Shown: positions 19,082 to 28,125, counted from the stretch's first letter. The stretch: 63,347 bases of DNA from Geobacter sp. (GCA_003314535.1 POSG01000018.1:1-63347); one strand, 5' to 3'. Translations and numbers: made by a program. The notes: a model not told the origin generated them from the sequence alone.

Positions 19082-19870
19082 TCAGGCTTCCGGCGCAGGC
19101 TCTGCCGCAACCGCGGCTTCGGGAGCCCCCTCGGCGCCTTCGGCTGCCTCAGCACCGGCCTCCGTATCCTCCCGCAACTCGAGCTCCCTGGCCTGGGCGC
19201 CTTCCAGGACGGCATCGGCCATCTTGCTCGCAAGGAGACGGATCGCCCTGATGGCGTCGTCATTGCCCGGAATGATGTAGTCGATGGGATCGGGATCACA
19301 GTTCGTGTCCACAACCGATACGACGGGGATGCCGAGCTTCTTCGCTTCACTTACCGCAATGGACTCGTTCTTCGGGTCGATGACGAAGATCGCACCCGGG
19401 AGCTTGTTCAGCCCCTTGATGCCGCCGAGGGATTTCTCGAGCTTCTCGCGCTGCTTCTCGAGGCTGAGAATCTCCTTCTTGGTATACGCCTCGATGGAGC
19501 CGTCGGCGAACATGGAATCGAGCCGCTTCAGGCGCTCGATACTCTGGCGGACAGTGGCGAAGTTGGTGAGCATGCCGCCGAGCCATCGCTGGTTGACATA
19601 GAACATGTTGCAGCGCTGGGCTTCTTCGGCAATCGAATCCTGCGCCTGCTTCTTGGTGCCGACGAAAAGGATGCTCTCGCCGGCCTGGGCGGTGTCGCGC
19701 ACGAAACTGTAGGCATTCTTGAACAGGCGCACGGTTTTCTGAAGGTCTATGATATAGATCCCGTTGCGCGCCCCGAAAATGAAAGGCTTCATCTTCGGAT
19801 TCCAACGCTTGGTCTGGTGACCGAAATGCACCCCCGCTTCCAGCAGTTCTTTCATGGTAATGTTCGACAT
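19082..19870 (-). CDS. rpsB: 30S ribosomal protein S2
   Basis: A 262-residue ribosomal protein. [38 protein letters not shown] and [19 protein letters not shown] are diagnostic. The C-terminal ~35 residues are an Ala/Glu-rich acidic tail, longer than in E. coli. The ATG at 19870 has AAGGAG 6 bases upstream. It heads the rpsB-tsf-pyrH-frr operon and is divergent from lptF across about 250 bp, which must hold both promoters; I saw no clear -35/-10 pair. Confidence 0.96.
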   Translation of the reverse strand: MSNITMKELLEAGVHFGHQTKRWNPKMKPFIFGARNGIYIIDLQKTVRLFKNAYSFVRDTAQAGESILFVGTKKQAQDSIAEEAQRCNMFYVNQRWLGGMLTNFATVRQSIERLKRLDSMFADGSIEAYTKKEILSLEKQREKLEKSLGGIKGLNKLPGAIFVIDPKNESIAVSEAKKLGIPVVSVVDTNCDPDPIDYIIPGNDDAIRAIRLLASKMADAVLEGAQARELELREDTEAGAEAAEGAEGAPEAAVAAEPAPEA

Positions 19871-20119
19871 TTGATTCTCCTTTGGTTTTCCCTCCGCCCC
19901 CGCAACGCTTCCGGAATCCGCCGAGCGCGGACACCACCGATTGCACACGCAAGGGACGTGTGTGGTAAAAATAGCGTTTCTGTTTACCATAACATGCATG
20001 ATTTAGCAAGGGCATTTTTCTCGCAAACCCATGCAGAGAATGCCCATCGGCACGGAATCACGCTGTTCCGGAGGGGATGGTTGCTATTTGACGGTCGCTA
20101 ATGTATCATGCCGCTCGAT

Positions 20120-21295
20120 ATGAACAAGACTCTCCACCTTTACATTTTCAAGGAAATCATCGTCCCGTTTTTCCTTGGATTCACCGTTTTCACCTTCGTT
20201 CTTCTCATGGGAAGACTGATCAACCTGGCGGAACTGGTCATCGCGAAAGGCGTGCCCCTTGGCGAGGTTCTCCGCCTGCTGAGCTACATGCTCCCCTCAT
20301 TCTCGTTCATTTCCGTGCCCATGTCATGCCTTCTGGCGGTTCTTCTGGCCTTCGGAAGGCTTTCAGCAGACAGCGAGATCACCGCGATGAAGGCAGGCGG
20401 GATAAGCCTCTACGGCATGCTTCCACCCGTCCTCGTCTTCGCGGCTCTGACCTATCTGATTACAACGGCTGTCACGGTTTACGCCCTTCCCTGGGGCAAT
20501 ACTTCCTTCAAGTCCCTGCTCTACAATGTCATCAACCTCAGGGTAAATGTCAGCCTGAAGGACGGGGTATTCAACGACGACTTCCCAGGCATGGTTATCT
20601 ACGTCGCAAAATACAACCAGGAAACCCACCTCGTTTCAGGAGTGCTGATCTACGATGAGAGAAAACAGGACGAGCCTGCCACCATTTTCGCCCGCAACGG
20701 ACTGATCATGACAGACCCGGGCCGCAAATCCCTCAGGCTCAGGCTCCTCGACGGCGGAATCCATCGCAACCGGGGCAATTCCGGCTATCAGTTGATGAAA
20801 TTCGCCAGCTACGACCTCAGCATCAACTTCAGCCAGGCTTCGCAAATAAACCCGTCAATCAACGAAACCGACATGTCCTTCCGCGAATTGAGAGAAGGCA
20901 TGAAATCGAAGTCTGCCGATGCCAAAACCCATAGAGATCTGGTCATCGAATTCCATCGACGGCTGGCCTTTCCCTTTGCCTGCTTCGTGTTTGCCTGCAT
21001 CGGCATACCGCTCGGTCTGCAAAACCGGCGTTCGGGAAAATCGTCAGGCTTTTCACTCTGCATCGTCCTGCTCCTGATGTATTACATCTTTCTCTCCGCC
21101 GGAAAAACCCTGGGGCAGAAGGGAGCGATTCCGCCCGGCCTCTCCATGTGGCTGCCCAACCTGGTTTTCATAGCCATGGGCATCTACCTGTTCAAGAAAA
21201 CCGCCCACGAGGAAAGGATCATCCTGTTCGAACTGCCCGGAATGTTCCTGGCGTGGGCACAGTCGAGGGTGAATGCCTGGAGGAAATCTCCGTGA
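20120..21295 (+). CDS. lptF: LPS export permease LptF
   Basis: A 391-residue half-permease of the LptB2FG transporter that lifts lipopolysaccharide from the inner membrane. Six membrane helices are arranged three before and three after a periplasmic beta-jellyroll domain (~120-270). LSADSEITAMKAGGISLYGM is the cytoplasmic coupling helix contacting LptB. I chose the ATG at 20120 because the family starts MxKTLxxYxFKEI. An ATG four codons earlier (20108) is equally open, and neither has a good ribosome site. The stop overlaps the lptG GTG start. Confidence 0.92.
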   Translation: MNKTLHLYIFKEIIVPFFLGFTVFTFVLLMGRLINLAELVIAKGVPLGEVLRLLSYMLPSFSFISVPMSCLLAVLLAFGRLSADSEITAMKAGGISLYGMLPPVLVFAALTYLITTAVTVYALPWGNTSFKSLLYNVINLRVNVSLKDGVFNDDFPGMVIYVAKYNQETHLVSGVLIYDERKQDEPATIFARNGLIMTDPGRKSLRLRLLDGGIHRNRGNSGYQLMKFASYDLSINFSQASQINPSINETDMSFRELREGMKSKSADAKTHRDLVIEFHRRLAFPFACFVFACIGIPLGLQNRRSGKSSGFSLCIVLLLMYYIFLSAGKTLGQKGAIPPGLSMWLPNLVFIAMGIYLFKKTAHEERIILFELPGMFLAWAQSRVNAWRKSP

Positions 21296-22371
21296 CCGTA
21301 ATAAGCCGTTACATAACCACAACATATTTGAGAATACTGGGGCTCTCGGTCAGCGCTTTCGTGACGATATACCTGCTCATAGACTTCCTGGAAAAAATCA
21401 GCAGATTCACCCAGGCCCATGCCGCTCCTCTTGACATCCTGCTGTTTTTTCTCTACAAAACGCCGTCCATGATAAACCAGGTCGTGCCGTTGGCCGTATT
21501 GATGTCAACGCTGCTGACTCTCGGCCTCCTTTCCCGGTCGAGCGAGATAGTGGCCATGCAGAGTTGCGGCATCAGCCTGAAAAAAATCGCGGAGCCGCTG
21601 ATATGCATTGCGTTCATCCTGAGCCTGTTCACCTTCTTCTCCAATGAGGCGATCATTCCGGAAACATCCCAACGCATGAAATACATCGAGCAGGTGCTGA
21701 TCCGCGGCAAGAGCCCGAACACATTCTTCAGGCTGAACAACATCTGGTACCGGGAAGAGAACTACGTCCTTCAGGCCCGCCTGTTGATACCGGAGACAAA
21801 AACCCTTAAGGGTGTGACTCTTTGGCAGACGACAGACGACATGCAGCCGACGCGCCGCCTCGAAGCGGACCAAGGCACATGGAACGGTACCGGCTGGACA
21901 TTCGAGAACGCGGTTGAAATCGACTTCTCCGGAGGGACAACCTCCGCGGTCAGAAAACTCCCTGAAGTGAACGTGCCGCTGAACCTGAAGACCGACGACC
22001 TCAAGGTTTGGGACAAGCACGCGGATGACATGGGTTTCTTCAACCTGCGGCGCTACATAGGCAAGCTCCGGAAAGGCGGATACGACTCGACCAGGTACCT
22101 TGCCCTGATGCATGCAAAGATTTCCTTTCCCTTTGCGTCCCTCATCATGGCGTTCGTGGGAATACCGTTCGCCCTGCGCGGAGGGCGGTCCAGCGGAATC
22201 GCCATGGGAATCGGCGTCAGCCTGGCGATAGGCTTTTCCTATTTCATCATCAACGCGGTCCTGCTTTCCTTCGGCCAGACCGGTGTCCTGCCCCCTCTCG
22301 TTTCAGCCTGGGCGGCCAATTTCATCTTTTCACTGTCCGCAATCTGGCTGACAATGACACTGCACCATTGA
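21292..22371 (+). CDS. lptG: LPS export permease LptG
   Basis: A 359-residue partner of LptF with the same topology. RSSEIVAMQSCGISLKKIAEP is the LptB coupling helix, and the C-terminal helices include PFASLIMAFVGIPFALRGGR. The start is GTG at 21292, overlapping the lptF stop (GTGA) and preceded by GGAGG 9 bases upstream; the longer in-frame reading overlaps lptF out of frame. lptF and lptG are a coupled pair. Confidence 0.92.
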   Translation: MTVISRYITTTYLRILGLSVSAFVTIYLLIDFLEKISRFTQAHAAPLDILLFFLYKTPSMINQVVPLAVLMSTLLTLGLLSRSSEIVAMQSCGISLKKIAEPLICIAFILSLFTFFSNEAIIPETSQRMKYIEQVLIRGKSPNTFFRLNNIWYREENYVLQARLLIPETKTLKGVTLWQTTDDMQPTRRLEADQGTWNGTGWTFENAVEIDFSGGTTSAVRKLPEVNVPLNLKTDDLKVWDKHADDMGFFNLRRYIGKLRKGGYDSTRYLALMHAKISFPFASLIMAFVGIPFALRGGRSSGIAMGIGVSLAIGFSYFIINAVLLSFGQTGVLPPLVSAWAANFIFSLSAIWLTMTLHH

Positions 22372-22621
22372 CAATTTGCTATCTGATGATTTACTTATGG
22401 ATACCTTGCCTGTCCTGCAGGTTTGGATTCGGGGTATATTCCTGACAAGCCATCCATATGCCCGTGGCGTTTGCAGACCACACCTTCAACAACAGACGGG
22501 GTGGGAGGACGAACACACACCGGGACCCGTCGTTCTTATCCTCACCACTATTTCCAATGAAACGAATCAGGACATATACGAGGCAAGGTCGGAACGATAC
22601 GGCACGAACAAGGGGTAATGA

Positions 22622-23524
22622 GTGATACGACGAGTATTGGCAACAGCTCTATTGGCGACATTGTTCACGTTGAGCCGGAGTACCTGCGGATTCACAGCCG
22701 GCGCCAGCGCAAAAGCGCAGAACAAGCAGGCAGTCTCTGTGACCATCTTGAGCATCATTCCTTCCCAGGCAGAGCCCGGCATGTCCGTCACCCTTTACGG
22801 CTCCGGATTCACCGGCAGCCTGAGGGTTTTCCTCGGCAACACCGAGGTTCCGTCGAAAATCATCGGTCCCAGGCAGCTCATCTTCCAGATCCCGAAACTG
22901 TCGCCCGGGCTTTATGCGCTTTACATCCGCAGAGATGACGGCATGACAAGCAAGGTATACAATTTTTCAGTCATCCCTCTCAAGCCGGAAGTCGACGGCC
23001 TTTCACCCGACAGGGTCCTCGCCTGCGCAGAAGGCAAGGACCGGGAGGTGGAAATCATCGGGAGCAATTTCAACGAGCGCTCCCAGGTGCTGTTCGACGG
23101 CGCGATCATAAAGAGCAGGGTCCTGTCGCCGGAAGCCATTGCCTTTGCCGTCCCGAGGGTGACAGGAGGGTTGCACAACATTCAGGTAAGAAATCCGGGG
23201 GATGCATCATCCCTGGTTCTGGCCATATACATCGATTCGAAACCGGAAATCACCTTCGTGTCACAGGGTGAGGAATACGTGAATTACTACAACCTGGTCA
23301 TCGAGGGGAAAAACTTCATGAGCACTTCCATGGTGCTTGTAGACGGAAAACGCCTTTCCGCGTCATCCCTGAACCTTAACGAAAGGGAGCGGGTATATTA
23401 CCAGGACTGTAACAGACTTCTTTACGAAAGGCACCCCTACGACACAACCCCGAAGAATTTCACGGTCCAGGTCCTGAATGCCGACGGGCAGGAAAGTTCG
23501 GTTGTTCAGGTAACCGCTCCATGA
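22622..23524 (+). CDS. Exported IPT/TIG-domain protein
   Basis: A 300-residue protein with a GTG start (AAGGGG upstream) and a signal peptide (RRVLATALLATLFTLSRSTCGF). It carries about three IPT/TIG immunoglobulin-like folds. Typical strands are ILSIIPSQAEPGMSVTLYGS, EVDGLSPDRVLACAEGKDRE and IIGSNFNERSQVLFDG. Such domains mediate protein or carbohydrate contacts at the cell surface or periplasm (family knowledge). The preceding 250 bp (22372-22621) hold no recognisable gene. Possibly linked with the transglycosylase that follows, 140 bp away. Confidence 0.7.
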   Translation: MIRRVLATALLATLFTLSRSTCGFTAGASAKAQNKQAVSVTILSIIPSQAEPGMSVTLYGSGFTGSLRVFLGNTEVPSKIIGPRQLIFQIPKLSPGLYALYIRRDDGMTSKVYNFSVIPLKPEVDGLSPDRVLACAEGKDREVEIIGSNFNERSQVLFDGAIIKSRVLSPEAIAFAVPRVTGGLHNIQVRNPGDASSLVLAIYIDSKPEITFVSQGEEYVNYYNLVIEGKNFMSTSMVLVDGKRLSASSLNLNERERVYYQDCNRLLYERHPYDTTPKNFTVQVLNADGQESSVVQVTAP

Positions 23525-23664
23525 GCATACTGAAAAAGGGCCCTCATCCGCGAAGCATGCGGAATAAAAAAGAAAGGAGGTATTCGCCGGAGCCAGGATG
23601 AGTTGACACCGCAACGGAAAACACCCCGTTGATCCGGCAAAGCCGAAAAAACCGAAAAAAAAGT

Positions 23665-24312
23665 ATGAAGATCACAACCATTATGATTGCAGCAGTAACC
23701 CTGTGTACCGTTTCCTGCGACCAGTCGCAGCTGCGGCATGAACCGCCCGTCATGCAGAAGACCGAAACGGAACTGGACAGGGAAGTAAGGCGGATCGCTG
23801 AAAAGGGGTCCGATCACGAGGTGAGGGAGCGCCAGATACCGGCGATAGTAGCGGCATTCGCGAAGCGGACAAACCTTCACCGTGCCCGCTATCTCGGAAC
23901 GCTCTGCTACCTCAAGACCAAGGGTACCCCATTTACCCCCCTGGATATGGCAGAAATAGCTCTGACCGAAACAGGATCGCACGGCCTTTCAGCTTCCGCC
24001 GAATCGGAGCGGGGGGCGCTCGGTGTCTGGCAGGTGATGCCGGACCGGGCCAGGAGCCATGGCTATAAGCCGGCAGACATGAAGAACGATGAAAAATGCG
24101 CCGAAGCAGCAGTACGGGAACTTTCCACAAAGATGAAGATCGCAAGGGGAAACCTGAAAAGAGCGAAAAAGCTCTATTGCGGAGTAGGCCCCCAGGCTGA
24201 TGCCTACGAGGTAAAAAGGATGCGCTTCAGGCGCGAGATACTCAAGGAGATGACCAGGTACCGTTCATTATGGGCGGAAAGCGGCGCCTGCGGACTTCTC
24301 TGCCCTTCATGA
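23665..24312 (+). CDS. Lytic transglycosylase (SLT-type) lipoprotein
   Basis: A 215-residue protein with a short hydrophobic N-terminus and lipobox-like LCTVSC. The lysozyme-like domain shows the SLT pattern: EIALTETGSHGLSASAESER with catalytic Glu in TETGSHG, then GALGVWQVMPDRARSHG (usual GALGLMQVMP) and later YCGVGPQADAY (usual YNAGP). It would cut glycan strands of peptidoglycan in the periplasm. The ATG at 23665 was chosen because the hydrophobic segment starts here; its ribosome site is poor (purine-rich A-tract). Confidence 0.72.
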   Translation: MKITTIMIAAVTLCTVSCDQSQLRHEPPVMQKTETELDREVRRIAEKGSDHEVRERQIPAIVAAFAKRTNLHRARYLGTLCYLKTKGTPFTPLDMAEIALTETGSHGLSASAESERGALGVWQVMPDRARSHGYKPADMKNDEKCAEAAVRELSTKMKIARGNLKRAKKLYCGVGPQADAYEVKRMRFRREILKEMTRYRSLWAESGACGLLCPS

Positions 24313-24318
24313 CAACCG

Positions 24319-24356
24319 CGGGCGGGCAGGCTCCGGAACCGGGAGCATGCCCGCCT
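24319..24356. terminator. GC-rich hairpin after the transglycosylase gene
   Basis: GCGGGCAGGCTCC pairs with GGAGCATGCCCGC around a short loop, 7 bp after the stop codon. No T-run follows, so it may stabilise the mRNA end or be an incomplete terminator. Confidence 0.35.
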
Positions 24357-24404
24357 TGGCGGGAAAGACCTCCACGGAACCTTATCCATTCCGTTTCCAT
24401 CCGA

Positions 24405-24609
24405 AATATGTTAGTTTCCATCCGGAAAGGGTGCTTTTTCGCCCTGGCTGTGTCAATCAGCGGGCTTGCTTGTGCGACATACTGCAGTATGCCTCCGCGC
24501 AACCCCTTGATCTCCTTGCCGGGACGAAAAATCCCCTCTTACCGATCTGAAAACTGCATAGAGGTTTTATACGGAGTTTCCGGATGAATATGTTAGTTTC
24601 CATCCGGAA
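24405..24609 (-). repeat. Dispersed element type A, copy 2, flanked by 23-bp direct repeats
   Basis: The element (core 24411-24556) lies in reverse orientation relative to copies 1, 3 and 4. It holds TAGTTTCCATCCGGAAA at one end, CATACTGCAGTATG in the middle and TTACCGATCTGAAAACT at the other end. A perfect 23-bp direct repeat (24405-24427 and 24587-24609), containing TTAGTTTCCATCCGG, brackets it, so one border motif is duplicated 182 bp apart. This accounts for nearly all of the 327-bp gap between the transglycosylase and the LEA-type lipoprotein. Confidence 0.75.
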
Positions 24610-24639
24610 CTCATGAAATCCGCTGCCTGGAGTCACGCC

Positions 24640-25140
24640 ATGAAAAAACTTTTGTTTGCCGTAATGCTGATGCTGTGCGGTTGCTCGGTTTTCGTGGAAA
24701 AACCGCAGGTTGACCTGAAAGAGGTCCGGGTTGCCGGAGTGGATGGCGAAGGGATCGACATAGACTTTCTCCTTTCAGTGACCAACCCGAACTCTTTCGA
24801 TCTGACACTGAACGAGTATGTCTACGACCTCAGGCTTCTGGCCCTGCCGCTCACTCACGGCTCATCGCAGCAGCCCCAGCGTTTCCCGGGCAAGACGACG
24901 ACAGACACCCTGGTAATCGCCAAGGTACCCTACTCGTCTCTTGTCGAGATCATCAAACGCCGGCCCAGCATGACTTCCATCCCCTACCAGCTGGACGCCG
25001 ATCTGAAAATCGGCACATCGTACGGCGAATTTTCCGTCCCGGTCACCAAGACCGGATTCCTGGACGTTCCCGAAGGCTACCGGCCGAAGAATCTTCTGGA
25101 CAAGATACAGGATTTCCTCAAGAATCTGGGAAACAGGTAA
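24640..25140 (+). CDS. LEA-type-2 (WHy-domain) lipoprotein
   Basis: A 166-residue protein with a lipoprotein signal (MKKLLFAVMLMLCGC, Cys at 15). The WHy/LEA14-like beta-sandwich is recognised by VDGEGIDIDFLLSVTNPNSF with the conserved NPN, then YDLRLLALPL and an amphipathic end. Bacterial members are periplasmic or membrane-anchored proteins of uncertain role, often linked to stress. I chose the ATG at 24640 because the earlier ATG (24613) adds residues before the signal sequence. It follows the repeat element with only ~30 bp between. Confidence 0.7.
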   Translation: MKKLLFAVMLMLCGCSVFVEKPQVDLKEVRVAGVDGEGIDIDFLLSVTNPNSFDLTLNEYVYDLRLLALPLTHGSSQQPQRFPGKTTTDTLVIAKVPYSSLVEIIKRRPSMTSIPYQLDADLKIGTSYGEFSVPVTKTGFLDVPEGYRPKNLLDKIQDFLKNLGNR

Positions 25141-25181
25141 GACGTCCCGCAATTCGCAAGACATCCGGGGAGGCCCAGCCA

Positions 25182-25619
25182 ATGCCACAGCTGCTGCCGG
25201 TTTTGTTGATGTTGTGCGCGGGCGCCGCGGTTGCGCTCCAGCCTTCCATAAATGCCCGTCTCGCAGAAAAAGTCGGCATTCTGGAGAGCGCATGCATCTC
25301 CTTCGCGGTCGGGGCCGCAGCACTTTTTCTCGCGGTGCTCTGTTCGGGTAAACTTACGGTCAGGGAGTTGCCGGAAGCGGCATGGTGGGAATGGACCGGC
25401 GGGATACTTGGCGCATTCTTCGTCTCGGCAACCATACTTTCAATTCCGCGAATAGGAACCGCGGCCGCAATGGCAGTTGCCATCTCTGCGCAGCTGCTTA
25501 CCGGGCTGTTCCTCGACCACTTCGGGATTCTCGGTTTCGGCGGCATGCAGCTGGACGCGAAGCGGATGCTGGGGGCAGCGCTGCTCCTCATGGGCGCCGG
25601 CCTGATCGTACACCGCTGA
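25182..25619 (+). CDS. Small DMT-type membrane protein (DUF606/YdcZ-like)
   Basis: A 145-residue protein with four to five hydrophobic segments. The family N-terminus LLPVLLMLCAGAAVALQPSI (then NARLAEKVG) and GGILGAFFVSATILSIPRIG, IAAQ-type IGTAAAMAVAISAQLLTG, are typical of DUF606, the short half-size relatives of drug/metabolite transporters. A single copy would act as a homodimer. It follows the lipoprotein by 41 bp and converges on the TiaS-like gene at a shared terminator. Confidence 0.75.
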   Translation: MPQLLPVLLMLCAGAAVALQPSINARLAEKVGILESACISFAVGAAALFLAVLCSGKLTVRELPEAAWWEWTGGILGAFFVSATILSIPRIGTAAAMAVAISAQLLTGLFLDHFGILGFGGMQLDAKRMLGAALLLMGAGLIVHR

Positions 25620-25620
25620 C

Positions 25621-25657
25621 GAAAAAAAAGGGGCCGGAACACCGTCCCCTATTTTTC
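25621..25657. terminator. Bidirectional terminator
   Basis: AGGGGCCGG pairs with CCGTCCCCT (one mismatch) around a 4-base loop, with A-rich sequence on the left and TTTTT on the right. It serves the permease gene (plus) and the TiaS-like gene (minus). Confidence 0.65.
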
Positions 25658-25658
25658 G

Positions 25659-26402
25659 TCAATAACCTTTCAGTTGCTGCCTGGTGCAGGTTTTCCATCC
25701 GCCCCCCGCACTGACGTCCCCGTCGGGAAGCACGAGGAGGACCATCTTTCCTCCAACCAGCACGGTCTTGACCTTGTCGACCAGCCTGACTCTCTCGCTG
25801 CCCTCCAGCGAAACTCCTTCCAGTGTTCTCACCACATCCACCGCGGGATGGGAAAGAATGTCGGCAACCGTGATCACCCCGTTTTCTGCCGGAAGGTCGA
25901 GACTTCCCCGCATCTTGCCGTCATTGCCGCCAAGGCGGAGGCCGACACCGGCGAGCGCCCCGATTATCCCCTGGCCCGTTCCCCCATGGCTGGAAAGGTG
26001 GATGCCCATCTGCCTGGCAAGGTCATAGGCCTCCTGCATGGTGATCACGCTCTTCTTCGCCCGGATCCCGAACTCTATGAGCTGTTCCGGCGTAGACAGG
26101 CTTTCGTCCGTTGCGATGCAGAGCCCCGGGTCCGAGCCTTCCGCGCTCTCTTCCGCCAGGAACCTGGCGGCATAATCCCGCAGGGATTCCAGCTTGCCCT
26201 CTTCAAGGCAGGTTGTAAAACACATGGAACTGTTGTGGGACGTATAGGGTATGTCCGGATGGACATAGAGCTGATGCCTGGTGACGGAGCTGCAGAGCCC
26301 CCATTTCCGTTTCTCCACCTCCCTGGCCAGGATATCGGCAAGCTCTCCGGTCCCCCTCGAATCCAGTGAATCAGTGTCGTCAATGCAGACATATACGTTC
26401 AT
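25659..26402 (-). CDS. TiaS-like protein (DDTDS nucleotide-binding fold)
   Basis: A 247-residue protein beginning MNVYVCIDDTDSLDSRGTGE. The DDTD(S) motif and the following GTG are the N-terminal signature of the archaeal tRNA(Ile2) agmatinylcytidine synthetase TiaS. Later segments SSHGGTGQGIIGALAGVGLR and SLDLPAENGVITVADIL are compatible with the TiaS kinase-like core. Archaeal TiaS is ~420 residues with a C-terminal OB fold and zinc ribbon; both appear absent here. Bacteria modify this tRNA with TilS/lysidine, so the role is unknown. Monocistronic on the minus strand between plus-strand genes. Confidence 0.65.
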   Translation of the reverse strand: MNVYVCIDDTDSLDSRGTGELADILAREVEKRKWGLCSSVTRHQLYVHPDIPYTSHNSSMCFTTCLEEGKLESLRDYAARFLAEESAEGSDPGLCIATDESLSTPEQLIEFGIRAKKSVITMQEAYDLARQMGIHLSSHGGTGQGIIGALAGVGLRLGGNDGKMRGSLDLPAENGVITVADILSHPAVDVVRTLEGVSLEGSERVRLVDKVKTVLVGGKMVLLVLPDGDVSAGGGWKTCTRQQLKGY

Positions 26403-26559
26403 GAATAAACCTCGAAACGCGTGATTTTAAAAAATGATAGCAGACCATCCATGCTATAGTCAAATATATACAGCGCGGCAATCCAAATGATTTTGGCTGC
26501 ATGATATTTTGTGCTATATTCCGCACAATTCCAATTTACTGAAAGGAGCATCACGGAAG

Positions 26560-26994
26560 ATGGAATGGCTGAAGCTGGTTATTGACTACGGTGTTGTCTG
26601 GCTGCTCTTTCTGCTGAGCATTGTCGCGGTAGCCTTTGCGATTGAACGGTATCTGGTCTTCAGGAGGATACGCCTGGAAGACTTCGAGGACAGGAAAAGC
26701 CTGGAACTGGAGCTGACGAAAAAACTGCACATCATCGCTACGATCGGCAGCAATGCGCCCTACCTCGGCCTGCTCGGCACGGTGCTCGGCATCATGCTCA
26801 CCTTCTACACGATGGGAGCTGAGGGATTGATGGATACCGGCAAAATAATGACCGGACTTGCCATGGCCCTTAAGGCGACCGCAGTGGGCCTGCTGGTTGC
26901 CATACCGTCCGTAACCCTTTACAACCTGCTCCTGAGAAAGGTGAAGGTCCTGATACTGCGCTGGGAGATAATGAATGGAAGAGAAAGGGTTTGA
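26560..26994 (+). CDS. exbB: ExbB/TolQ-type proton channel subunit (short)
   Basis: A 144-residue MotA/TolQ/ExbB family membrane protein. It has one N-terminal helix (GVVWLLFLLSIVAVAFAIER) and two C-terminal helices around NAPYLGLLGTVLGIMLTFYT and IMTGLAMALKATAVGLLVAI with the conserved channel Thr residues. It is shorter than E. coli ExbB (244), mainly because the cytoplasmic loop is reduced. The ATG at 26560 was chosen because AAAGGAG precedes it and the first helix follows; the 3' end overlaps exbD by 20 bp. Confidence 0.88.
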   Translation: MEWLKLVIDYGVVWLLFLLSIVAVAFAIERYLVFRRIRLEDFEDRKSLELELTKKLHIIATIGSNAPYLGLLGTVLGIMLTFYTMGAEGLMDTGKIMTGLAMALKATAVGLLVAIPSVTLYNLLLRKVKVLILRWEIMNGRERV

Positions 26995-27355
26995 TTACAT
27001 AAACGTGATCCCGTTCGTCGACATCATGCTGGTTCTGCTGACCATCGTGCTGACGACCTCCACGTTCATAGCCACCGGCGGGATCCCGGTCAACCTGCCC
27101 AGGGCATCGAAGCAGGAAACCCAGCCCCTGAAGGTCAGGACCATCGAAATTGACAGGAGCGGCGCCATATTCCTCACTGGCCGCCCCGTGACCCTCGCCG
27201 TCCTGCGCGAGCAAATCCGGCCGCTTAACCGCGCCACGCCGTTCCTGATCCGCGCCGACCGGGACCTTGCCCTGCAGCAGTTCGTGGACGTTCTGGACAC
27301 GGTCAAGAACACTGGTTTCAATCAGGTGAGCCTGCAAACCGAGATACGTAAATGA
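26975..27355 (+). CDS. exbD: ExbD/TolR-type proton channel subunit
   Basis: A 126-residue protein with a single membrane helix carrying the proton-relay aspartate (INVIPFVDIMLVLLTIVL). The periplasmic domain (LPRASKQETQ onwards, FLIRADRDLALQQFVDVLD) is typical of ExbD/TolR. It overlaps exbB by 20 bp and tonB by 4 bp, so the three subunits are made from one coupled message. It powers TonB-dependent outer membrane uptake. Confidence 0.9.
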   Translation: MEEKGFDYINVIPFVDIMLVLLTIVLTTSTFIATGGIPVNLPRASKQETQPLKVRTIEIDRSGAIFLTGRPVTLAVLREQIRPLNRATPFLIRADRDLALQQFVDVLDTVKNTGFNQVSLQTEIRK

Positions 27356-28125
27356 ATATCCGCCTGGCAGCGCTCCTCATATCCCTGGCCTTTCACGGTG
27401 CAATCCTCTTCCTGGTGTACACCCTGAGCTCAGGCCTGGCCCAGCCAAGCAAGCCGATCAGGATAGATTTCACGCTCAACGAGCCCGCCCCCGGACCGTC
27501 ATCGCCGAAAACAACCGGGCCTGCGCCGGCGAAACTACCCCCGAAAGCGCCACAAAAGGCGCCGTCGAAGCCGGCGGCTAACAGTCCACGCGTTCCCGCA
27601 CCCGTTCCGCCAAACCGTTCCTCCGCTCCTCTCGCCCCGGCAACCGAAAAGACCGGGCCGGTGCCCATCGTGTCTGCTCACAGGGAAACCCTTCCCGTGC
27701 CGGGGGCATCCTATTCGCAAGAGGGTGGATCGACAGGTGGGGGCCACGGCACTGCTGCCCATGGCAGCATCGGGGGCGGTAATGGCGGAGGTGGCAGTGG
27801 AGGCGGTGGCGGCGGTGGTGGAGGAGAAGGCGGAACGGAGCAGCTGCGCAACCGCTATCGCAAAGAGCACTTCGAATATATCCGGAAGATCATACAGGAG
27901 CATATCGTGTACCCGCCAAAGGCCCAGCGGAACGGCTGGGAGGGGAGAGTTGTGGTCATGTTCTCCGTGCTGCAGAGCGGTAAGGTGAAGGATATCCGGA
28001 TCAGGAAAAGTTCCGGCTATGACATGCTGGATGAGAATGTTATAGAAACCATCAGGAAGGTCGAGCCGTTTCCCAAGCCTCCCATATCGGTTGAGCTGAT
28101 CATACCGATTGCGTATAATCTGTAA
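27352..28125 (+). CDS. tonB: TonB energy transducer
   Basis: A 257-residue protein with an N-terminal membrane anchor (LAALLISLAFHGAILFLVYT). A Pro/Lys-rich periplasmic spacer (~45-105) and an extended Gly-rich run (~125-160) follow, then the TonB C-terminal domain (YPPKAQRNGWEGRVVVMFSV, then KSSGYDMLDENVIETIRKVE and PFPKPP). The Gly-rich linker is unusual beside the ordinary Pro-rich spacer. No TonB-dependent receptor is encoded nearby, so the complex may serve receptors elsewhere. Confidence 0.92.
   Translation: MNIRLAALLISLAFHGAILFLVYTLSSGLAQPSKPIRIDFTLNEPAPGPSSPKTTGPAPAKLPPKAPQKAPSKPAANSPRVPAPVPPNRSSAPLAPATEKTGPVPIVSAHRETLPVPGASYSQEGGSTGGGHGTAAHGSIGGGNGGGGSGGGGGGGGGEGGTEQLRNRYRKEHFEYIRKIIQEHIVYPPKAQRNGWEGRVVVMFSVLQSGKVKDIRIRKSSGYDMLDENVIETIRKVEPFPKPPISVELIIPIAYNL

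Noticed and set aside
22376-22618. 80-residue frame between lptG and the IPT protein
   Set aside because: No ribosome site, no family resemblance, Cys/Pro/Thr composition of noncoding sequence; treated as intergenic.
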